DNA from: Lachnoclostridium sp. UBA3262 | GTDB taxonomy: Bacteria > Bacillota > Clostridia > Lachnospirales > Lachnospiraceae | DNA length: 47,798 bases | Direction: 5' to 3' | Assembly (NCBI GenBank): GCA_002362575.1 | Contig: DEUM01000060.1 | Location: 1 to 47,798, forward strand | Shown here: positions 42,001-47,798 of the stretch, one piece after another | Layout of the letters: each line of letters starts with the position of its first letter | Position numbering within the stretch: position 1 is the first letter of the stretch | Notes under the pieces: model-generated | The model's database searches: none | What the model was told of the DNA's origin: nothing | What the model saw: the letters and a program-made list of their open reading frames with translations, nothing else | Made by a program: the position numbers and the translations under genes

Positions 42001-42243
42001 CTCCTTTGCAATAATCTGCTCCAAACGGTCTACGTTCAGAGGTTCTATGTAAGTAACATCAGCCGTTTCCGGATCCGTCATAATAGTCGCCGGATTTGAA
42101 TTTACTAATACGATTTCATAACCCAGCTTGCGCAATGCTTTACAGGCCTGCGTGCCGGAATAGTCAAATTCACATGCCTGACCGATAATAATCGGACCGG
42201 AACCTATGATGAGTACCTTGTGAATATCAGTTCTTTTTGGCAT
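39019..42243 (-). CDS. carB: Carbamoyl-phosphate synthase large subunit
   Basis: This 1074-residue, full-length protein makes carbamoyl phosphate for pyrimidines and arginine with the small subunit CarA, which supplies ammonia from glutamine. Two ATP-grasp halves are visible: [32 protein letters not shown] and [24 protein letters not shown]. An oligomerisation region lies about 400-550, and a C-terminal MGS-like allosteric domain (from about 935, [23 protein letters not shown]). ATG has AGGAGGG. carA is not beside it, although it commonly precedes carB. The TAA stop falls at the edge of a foldback element. Confidence 0.97.
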   Translation of the reverse strand: [1074 protein letters not shown]

Positions 42244-42279
42244 TTATTTACCCTCCTTCGTTCTGTATTCCTTCCTACT

Positions 42280-42307
42280 ATTATATAGGAAATAAGAAAA
42301 ACCACAA
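42280..42307 (-). promoter_or_regulatory. Promoter of carB
   Basis: On the minus strand: TTGTGG (42307-42302), a 16-base spacer, TATAAT (42285-42280). No PyrR-type leader is visible in the short 36-base untranslated region. Confidence 0.7.
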
Positions 42308-42335
42308 GAGATTTTTTAGAATTGGGTAAAAAATG

Positions 42336-42363
42336 TTCAACTATTCTTTTTCCTGCATATACT
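42336..42363 (+). promoter_or_regulatory. Promoter of the DUF2935 gene
   Basis: TTCAAC (42336-42341), a 16-base spacer, TATACT (42358-42363). Divergent from the carB promoter. Confidence 0.55.
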
Positions 42364-42396
42364 GTAAGGAATGAAAATGGATAGGTATGGTACATT

Positions 42397-43320
42397 ATGG
42401 AAAAATATGTAATACTTTCTTTGGAAACGCATTTAGTTTTTGCCAGAACGATGAAGGAGCATGCTCTGTTTTTAGAAGCAGGTTTCCCGGGGAAAGATAG
42501 GGCGTGGATTCAGAGGGCGGATATGTTTCGCCGGCAGTTTGAAGAAATACTTGGTCAGACAGTGCGAATCAGCGACGGAGTAATCAGCTGTGAAGTTCTG
42601 GAATCACAGGAGCTGGTTACTGACTTTACGATGCAGGCGGAACAACAGACACAGAGGCTGTCAGGAATTCCAATAAATAGCCGGATTACTGCAATGGAAC
42701 AACAACTACAGTCCGGCAGCTGTGAGGTGGAAATGAATCCTGCCATAATTGGGGCTGTAAACCAGATAAACGGAAGAGTAATTCAGCTTTTGAATGGACT
42801 GATTGCATTTAAGAAAGAGGTATTGCAGACAGTAAAGGAATGTCGGCTGTTTACCACGAACTATCCGCTGTTGATACAACACATACTGCGAGAGGCAGAG
42901 TGGTACCGCTCTATTGTGACAGAGCTGCAGGAAAATAAGAGGTGCTCATGTAAAAATATGCAGAGTGTGGAGGAATTCTGGAACCGGATTATGATGGAGC
43001 ATGCGTTGTTCATACGGGGGCTGCTGGATCCGTCGGAAATTACTCTGATTGAAACAGCAGACGAGTTTGCGAACCAGTATGGAGAACTGCTTGAACTGGA
43101 AAATGGCGAGAATTGTTGTCAGGGAGAGAACATAACCCGGAAATCACTAGAGGAGACAAAGAAATATCAGGAGTTCAAGGAAGCGGGGACAGAGGGAATA
43201 GTGGGATGTGAAATTTCCTCTATTATGTTACCTTTACTTGCAGACCATGTGCTCCGTGAAGCAAACTACTACATTCGCATTTTGAAAGAGGATATAAAAA
43301 GGGAAAAAGAAAACGACTAA
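42397..43320 (+). CDS. DUF2935 protein, two helical-bundle repeats
   Basis: This 307-residue protein has two matching halves. Each has a Glu-His pair in the first helix (MKEHALFLEAGFPGKD near residue 19, MMEHALFIRGLLDPSE near 203) and an HxLREAxxY helix at its end (HILREAEWY near 167, HVLREANYY near 288). These His/Glu positions suggest a ferritin-like metal site per half. DUF2935 is seen in spore-forming Firmicutes; its function is not established. Confidence 0.88.
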   Translation: MEKYVILSLETHLVFARTMKEHALFLEAGFPGKDRAWIQRADMFRRQFEEILGQTVRISDGVISCEVLESQELVTDFTMQAEQQTQRLSGIPINSRITAMEQQLQSGSCEVEMNPAIIGAVNQINGRVIQLLNGLIAFKKEVLQTVKECRLFTTNYPLLIQHILREAEWYRSIVTELQENKRCSCKNMQSVEEFWNRIMMEHALFIRGLLDPSEITLIETADEFANQYGELLELENGENCCQGENITRKSLEETKKYQEFKEAGTEGIVGCEISSIMLPLLADHVLREANYYIRILKEDIKREKEND

Positions 43321-43326
43321 TTATTG

Positions 43327-43357
43327 GGAAGGCCTGTGGTTAGGTCTTCCTTTTTTT
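43327..43357 (+). terminator. Terminator after the DUF2935 gene
   Basis: GGAAGGCCT pairs with AGGTCTTCC (one G-U) around GTGGTT, followed by TTTTTTT. Confidence 0.9.
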
Positions 43358-43414
43358 AATCCTGTCATGTATAATAATAAAGTACAGATGTTTCGACTGA
43401 GGAGGAACGAGGAA

Positions 43415-44443
43415 ATGAAAAAACACATAGCTTTTATTTTTATAGTGGCACTGTTTTCCGGGGTAATATTGACCGAACCGATATCCAGTGCGGCAGAAAC
43501 GAAGAAATTTACTTTGAGTGCGGCAGGAGATTGTACGCTGGCAAGTGACATTAAACAGCCGGCGGGTGTCAATTTTTTCTCTATGTATAGGAGAAAAACA
43601 CCGTCTTATTTTTTGAAAAAGGTACAGTCCGTATTTGCCAAGGATGATTTGACGCTTGTAAATTTTGAGGGAACGCTGAGTAATGGCGGGAAACGTGCAG
43701 ATAAAAAGTGGGCATTCAGGGGAAAACCTTCCTATATAAAGATTTTGCAGAAGGGTTCTGTGGAGGCGGTATCCTTTTCCAATAATCACACGAGGGACTA
43801 TGGAGAGAAAAGCCATGCCGATACAATGAAAATATTGAAAAAGGGAGGCATTGCTTTTTCTACGGAAACCCGGACTGCCATTAAAAAGGTCAACGGAATC
43901 CGGGTGGGGCTCGTTTCGATTTCAAGTATCGGGGCGTCGTATAATCCGGAGCTTTATTTGCGGAGAGCGATGAAGAAAGTGAAAAAAAAGAAGCCGGAGG
44001 TTATTCTGGTCAGTATGCACTCTGGGGTTGAATACACACAGGTAATTCAGCCGATACAAAAAAGGCTGAGCAGAGTTGCCATTGATATGGGAGCGGATTT
44101 GGTGATTGGACACCATCCGCATGTGATGCAGGGTATTGACACATATAAGGGAAAATATATTTTGTACAGTCTTGGAAATTTTTGTTTTGGGGGAAATACG
44201 AACCCACCAGACAAAGATACTTTTATTTTCCAGCAGACGTTTACCGTAAAGAACGGTAAATTGAAGAAAAAAGCGGAAGCGAGGGCGATTCCATGTCGTT
44301 TAAGTGGAAAAAACGGAATCAATAATTATCAGCCGGTTATCAGCAAAGGGAAACAGAAAGCAAACTGTATTTCCCGGCTGAATCGTTATTCAAAAAAGTA
44401 TGGGGTGAAAATTAAGAAGGATGGAAGGATTCGCAGAAAATGA
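43415..44443 (+). CDS. Secreted CapA-family (PGA_cap) protein
   Basis: This 342-residue protein has a signal peptide (1 to about 27, ending ISSAAET). The CapA/PgsA-type metallophosphoesterase-like domain shows SAAGDCTLASD, LTLVNFEGTLS, AVSFSNNHTRDYG, ILVSMHSGVEY, DLVIGHHPHVMQGI and YILYSLGNFCFGG. The metal-ligand Asp, Asn and His residues are retained. Members occur in polyglutamate capsule operons and widely elsewhere as cell-surface proteins, so its substrate is unknown. ATG 43415 is set by GAGGAACGAGG; the frame extends to 43367 without a site. The next gene begins 23 bases before its stop. Confidence 0.9.
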   Translation: MKKHIAFIFIVALFSGVILTEPISSAAETKKFTLSAAGDCTLASDIKQPAGVNFFSMYRRKTPSYFLKKVQSVFAKDDLTLVNFEGTLSNGGKRADKKWAFRGKPSYIKILQKGSVEAVSFSNNHTRDYGEKSHADTMKILKKGGIAFSTETRTAIKKVNGIRVGLVSISSIGASYNPELYLRRAMKKVKKKKPEVILVSMHSGVEYTQVIQPIQKRLSRVAIDMGADLVIGHHPHVMQGIDTYKGKYILYSLGNFCFGGNTNPPDKDTFIFQQTFTVKNGKLKKKAEARAIPCRLSGKNGINNYQPVISKGKQKANCISRLNRYSKKYGVKIKKDGRIRRK

Positions 44444-44996
44444 AATTAAAGTACCTCAAAGGCTGCTGGTCATGGCAGACGGGGTACGCGCAAATATATT
44501 TTTACAAGAAAAGAATCCGTCAGGAGGATGGGATAGCATGGTTTCTTCTGTCGGATGGATTGGCAGAAATGGTTTAGGAAAAGAAGTCGAAGGAGATGGT
44601 AAAACACCACTTGGAAGTGGAAGGTTTCTTTTTGGCTTCGGTATAAAAGAAAATCCGGGGACTGTTTTTCCGTACATGAATATAAGCAGAAGCCATTATT
44701 TGGTGGATGACTGTTCATCCGAGTATTACAACCAGATTGTCAGTGAAGATATGGTTAAAAAGGACTGGTCCTCGGCGGAACATTTGGTAGAAATGGGAAG
44801 GGCATATCACTATGCGCTTGCAACAGACTATAATGTTTCCTGTGAGAGAGGACGTGGTTCCGGAATTTTTTTTCATTGCGAAAATGGAAAGCCTACGGCT
44901 GGCTGTGTTTCGCTTCCGGAAAAAGAGATGAAACAAATTATGAAAGAGATAAGTCAGGAATGTATCTGGCAGATTACAGATTGTTTTGCAAGTTAA
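44421..44996 (+). CDS. L,D-transpeptidase (YkuD) family protein
   Basis: This 191-residue protein has the YkuD fold: RLLVMADGVRANIFLQEKNPSGGWDSMVSSVGWIGRNGLGKEVEGDGKTPLGSGRF. The active-site motif IFFHCENGKPTAGCVSLPEKEM carries the His and nucleophilic Cys (GC). YkuD enzymes form 3-3 crosslinks in peptidoglycan or attach proteins. Unusually, there is no signal peptide or membrane segment, and no alternative upstream start exists because of a stop at 44406. The ribosome binding site is weak. It overlaps the CapA-like gene, so coupling is likely. Confidence 0.85.
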   Translation: MEGFAENEIKVPQRLLVMADGVRANIFLQEKNPSGGWDSMVSSVGWIGRNGLGKEVEGDGKTPLGSGRFLFGFGIKENPGTVFPYMNISRSHYLVDDCSSEYYNQIVSEDMVKKDWSSAEHLVEMGRAYHYALATDYNVSCERGRGSGIFFHCENGKPTAGCVSLPEKEMKQIMKEISQECIWQITDCFAS

Positions 44997-45041
44997 TTTA
45001 AGCCGTTGAGCTATCGGGCTAAGACAGGAAAGGATAAGAGA

Positions 45042-46778
45042 ATGAGAATGATGAAAAGATGGGTTGCAATATTGTTAGCTTCCGGACTGATTATGACTGC
45101 ATGCGGGCAGCGAGAGGGGAGTTCACCGGAGACAGGAACGGCAGTGGGAGAGCAAACGGACGGCGCAGAGTCCCCGGCAGCAGTACAGGCAGAGATACCG
45201 AAACCGGTCATTGACTATCCACGTAGCGGGGAGATGCCGGAATTTAAGGGGATAGGAAATGCCAAGGTGGAGGAAAAAACGCTGAATAGCGGCGAAAAAG
45301 AAGCGGTAGCTGTCGGTCGGAAGAAGGCGAAGGATGGATTGGAGCTTGATTTGACGCCGTACATTCAGCCGGGAAAAAAATATTCGGTTTCAATGACAAT
45401 GAATTTTACAATAGAGGAGTCCACGGTGGATGTGCTGGCATGTGATTGTGTTCTGACGGATAAGGAAGGTTCGGAATCAGTAGAGGTTCTTTCGGAAGAT
45501 ACCCTGCAATCCTACCGGAAAGGTACCGTTGATGGTATGATAGACACGAAGGAGGCAGGGAAGGTTGTCCTCAAATGGTACATGAAGGAGTGTAAGACGG
45601 CAGATATCCATATCCGTGCACTGACAGTAACGGAGGTACAGACAGGCCCAGAGGCTGCCTTGAAGTATGAGTCTGCGTCAAAGTTGGCCGGACAGTACGG
45701 CTTTACACTGGGAACGGTGGTCAACGGTTCGACTTATGAAAACAAGGACTATCAGGAAATTATAAAGAAGCATTTCAACAGTCTTTCTACGGCAAATGAA
45801 ATGAAAGCGTATTCTCTGCTGGATCAGGGGGCTAGCATACAGGCGGCGAAAAAAGGAACAGACGAGCCACAGGTAAACTTTACCTTGGCGGATGAGATGG
45901 TTGGCTTTGCGGCTGAAAACGGCATCGGTGTACGTGGGCACTGTCTTGTTTGGGACGCTTACATGTGCGATTGGTTTTTTAATGAGGGATATGAGAACGG
46001 TGCGAAAAAGGTTTCCAAAGAAGTGATGAAAAAGCGTATGGAGTCATACATTCGTCAGGTAGTGGAACATTTTGATAAAAAGTTTCCGGGGACGGTATAC
46101 TGTTGGGACGTTGTAAATGAAGCAGTTGGAGATAATGAGGGAACGGACTGTCAGGCAGGAGACGTCCGCCGTACCCGTACACATAGAGAAGGGGAAGACA
46201 ATCCTTTTTACAAATATGTCGGTGAGGACTATATTAAGCTGGCATTTCAATATGCGAGAAAGTATGCGGCGCCGGAAGTAAAATTATTTTACAATGATTA
46301 CAGTACGATTTATCCGGAAAAGCGTGCCGCTATCGTGGAGTTAATCAAGTGGCTCAATGCCGGAGAAAAGATAGCGGATGGGGTTGGCATGCAGGCGTAT
46401 CTGGACATGGATGAATCCCTGCTGATAAGCCGGAAGGGCAGCGGCGGCGCCAGCTTGGAAGACTCGGTCAAGGCATTTTCGGACTTAGGAGTTGAGGTGC
46501 ATCTGACCGAAATGACAGTAAGAAATTACCAAAAGGAAAATAATGAAGCACACGGAGAATACTATTACAAGCTGTTCCAGAAAATAAAAGAAATCAATGC
46601 AGATAAACCTCGTATTACGAATGTAACAATCTGGGGAATCACGGATACCCCGGATGCCATCGAGGGAGATTATACCTACAATTTGTCAGGAACCTACTAC
46701 GGCATATTGGATGTTATGTACCAGCCGAAACCGGCGTTTGCTAAAATGGTGCAGGCGCTATCTGAAAAAAAGAGATAA
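45042..46778 (+). CDS. GH10 endo-1,4-beta-xylanase lipoprotein
   Basis: This 578-residue lipoprotein has a signal peptide with lipobox ending at Cys21 (LIMTAC), an acidic linker, a beta-sandwich CBM22-like domain (about 55-205) and a GH10 catalytic domain (about 215-578). Acid/base Glu360 (WDVVNEAV) and nucleophile Glu490 (HLTEMTV) are both present, 130 residues apart as expected. RGHCLVWDAYM holds a subsite His. It should sit on the outer face of the membrane and cut xylan. The frame extends to a TTG at 45006, but ATG 45042, after AGGAAAGG, begins the natural signal peptide. Confidence 0.93.
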   Translation: MRMMKRWVAILLASGLIMTACGQREGSSPETGTAVGEQTDGAESPAAVQAEIPKPVIDYPRSGEMPEFKGIGNAKVEEKTLNSGEKEAVAVGRKKAKDGLELDLTPYIQPGKKYSVSMTMNFTIEESTVDVLACDCVLTDKEGSESVEVLSEDTLQSYRKGTVDGMIDTKEAGKVVLKWYMKECKTADIHIRALTVTEVQTGPEAALKYESASKLAGQYGFTLGTVVNGSTYENKDYQEIIKKHFNSLSTANEMKAYSLLDQGASIQAAKKGTDEPQVNFTLADEMVGFAAENGIGVRGHCLVWDAYMCDWFFNEGYENGAKKVSKEVMKKRMESYIRQVVEHFDKKFPGTVYCWDVVNEAVGDNEGTDCQAGDVRRTRTHREGEDNPFYKYVGEDYIKLAFQYARKYAAPEVKLFYNDYSTIYPEKRAAIVELIKWLNAGEKIADGVGMQAYLDMDESLLISRKGSGGASLEDSVKAFSDLGVEVHLTEMTVRNYQKENNEAHGEYYYKLFQKIKEINADKPRITNVTIWGITDTPDAIEGDYTYNLSGTYYGILDVMYQPKPAFAKMVQALSEKKR

Positions 46779-46867
46779 TAATTTGCCTTATTAGCTGAAA
46801 ATTTCAAGTAGTCAATCCGCTTCTTTCGTGGTATACTTGAAAAAAGTACGATGAAAGGAGCTTTGAC

Positions 46868-47716
46868 GTGACAGGGATTGTTTTGGAAGGTGGTACATTT
46901 CGACCGGTATTTAGCGCAGGCGTGATGGATGCCTTATTATCAGAGAACATTTTGCTTCCATATTGCATCGGTGTATCGGCAGGTATATCGAATGGGTTTT
47001 CCTATATTTCTAAGCAGCCGCAGAGAAATTTGGAAATCATGCAGAAATACAGAAACGATAAACGCTATATGAGCAGGAGCAATTTACGAAAATATAAAAG
47101 TGTATTTGGTCTGGATTTTGTATTTGACGAGATACCAAATAAGTTAATTCCATTTGATAAAGAAACATTTTTTAGCTATGAGGGGAAATGTCTGGTTGGT
47201 GTGACGAATGTTGAGACCGGGCAGCCAGAGTATAAGGATGCGATGGAGGCAGATGATAAATTTACTATGCTCCGTGCTACCTGTGCTCTGCCGATGTTCT
47301 TTCCGGCGATTGAAATGGATGGAAACAAATATTATGATGGCGGTCTTTCCGATCCGATTCCGGTGCAGAAGGCGCTGGATGACGGATGCGATAAAGTGCT
47401 TATCGTGCTGACACAGCCAAGAGGTTTTGTGAAGCGCTTTGGCAAATATGATAAGCTGGGAGCACGGGTGCTGGGACGCCGTTATCCAGAAATCAGGCGT
47501 GCGATTATGGAGCGCCCGGAGAGATATAATGAAGTAGTAAAATTCTGTGAGGAGTTAGTAAAGGAGAAAAAAGCTATCATTATCCGTCCGAATCACCTGT
47601 TAAACAGCTTTGAGAGTGATGTAAGGAAGTTGGAAATGTCTTACTGGCATGGCTACCGTATGACAAAGGAAAAGATGAAAAGGATGAAAAAATTTCTGGG
47701 GATTAGTCAGGACTAA
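46868..47716 (+). CDS. Patatin-like phospholipase
   Basis: This 282-residue protein has the patatin fold with the Ser-Asp dyad Ser37 (GVSAG) and Asp157 (YYDGG), and an oxyanion loop LEGGTFR near residues 6-12. It resembles the YjjU-type bacterial subgroup (FVFDEIPNKLIPFD, TCALPMFFPAIEMDGNKYYDGGLSDPIPV). It probably acts as a cytoplasmic or membrane-associated acyl hydrolase. The start is GTG with AAAGGAG seven bases upstream. Confidence 0.92.
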   Translation: MTGIVLEGGTFRPVFSAGVMDALLSENILLPYCIGVSAGISNGFSYISKQPQRNLEIMQKYRNDKRYMSRSNLRKYKSVFGLDFVFDEIPNKLIPFDKETFFSYEGKCLVGVTNVETGQPEYKDAMEADDKFTMLRATCALPMFFPAIEMDGNKYYDGGLSDPIPVQKALDDGCDKVLIVLTQPRGFVKRFGKYDKLGARVLGRRYPEIRRAIMERPERYNEVVKFCEELVKEKKAIIIRPNHLLNSFESDVRKLEMSYWHGYRMTKEKMKRMKKFLGISQD

Positions 47717-47731
47717 GATTTTTAATAGGGA

Positions 47732-47761
47732 TTGACACGGCGGTGAATAATCTGTTATAAT
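47732..47761 (+). promoter_or_regulatory. Promoter of the tRNA
   Basis: TTGACA (47732-47737), an 18-base spacer, TATAAT (47756-47761). Confidence 0.85.
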
Positions 47762-47772
47762 GAGCCGTGCTT

Positions 47773-47798
47773 GCGGATATGGCGGAATTGGCAGACGC
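47773..47798 (+). tRNA. tRNA-Leu, 5' part only
   Basis: GCGGATATGGCGGAATTGGC followed by AGACGC is the acceptor and D-arm of a class II tRNA, typical of tRNA-Leu. The window ends before the anticodon, so the isoacceptor is unknown. Confidence 0.8.

Noticed and set aside
1..47798. CRISPR arrays
   Set aside because: No set of regularly spaced direct repeats was seen on either strand.

Overview
The window reads as a chromosomal segment of a gut-type Lachnospiraceae (Clostridia, Firmicutes). The evidence is a T-box-controlled thrS, an infC-rpmI-rplT operon, the flavin-dependent thymidylate synthase ThyX, strong AGGAGG ribosome binding sites, VanW and BspA-like surface proteins, DUF4190/DUF2752 membrane proteins, and plant-glycan enzymes (GH10 xylanase, GH127 arabinofuranosidase). 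No species can be named from sequence alone. I see no prophage, IS transposase, rRNA or CRISPR array. A partial tRNA-Leu runs off the right edge.

Layout. 1-2.6 kb: a decayed CBM2-like gene, a secreted BspA-like leucine-rich-repeat protein, and thyX on the minus strand. 2.7-7.75 kb: housekeeping core with promoter, T-box leader and thrS, small membrane proteins, then an infC leader and infC-rpmI-rplT, where infC probably starts at ATA. 7.75-9.6 kb: a secreted M14 metallopeptidase. 9.7-19.4 kb: an accessory block of co-directional, often overlapping small-molecule and detoxification-type genes: nucleoside phosphorylase, three GNAT genes, methyltransferase-like protein, YbaK/ProX deacylase, HAD phosphatase, P-loop kinase, short UvrA-like ABC ATPase, serine hydrolase and MNT nucleotidyltransferase. 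It contains gene remnants (a dapB tail, a HEPN-toxin start). 19.6-26.2 kb: a membrane diguanylate cyclase, a promoter-plus-terminator small RNA convergent with a DUF3800 gene, then VanW and a large hybrid histidine kinase on the minus strand. 26.4-34.4 kb: an AraC/C39-like fusion regulator, an HTH_42-type protein, GH127, a basic coiled-coil protein, and two tandem ECF-sigma/anti-sigma modules. 34.5-38.7 kb: DMT and MFS transporters and an EAL protein. 38.8-39.0 kb: a 234-bp foldback element touching the end of carB. 39-47.8 kb: carB, a DUF2935 protein, CapA-like and YkuD envelope proteins, a GH10 lipoprotein, a patatin, and the start of tRNA-Leu.

How the parts may work together. The envelope and glycan genes (BspA-like, M14, VanW, CapA, L,D-transpeptidase, GH10, GH127) suit a fibre-degrading gut commensal. 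The GGDEF and EAL proteins make and break cyclic di-GMP. The 11.4-17.7 kb run looks like one translationally coupled operon of modifying and protective enzymes.

The most striking element is the leader of the tandem-GNAT gene at 18573. It has a promoter, a ribosome binding site, a three-codon ORF (Met-Ile-Lys-stop) buried in a long stem, and a 13-bp terminator. The 3' strand of the first stem can pair with the 3' arm of the terminator. This is the architecture expected of a ribosome-stalling attenuator, so the GNAT may be an inducible resistance gene. Second is the small structured RNA at about 20700-20800, whose terminator overlaps the end of a DUF3800 gene. Third is the foldback element at 38789-39022.
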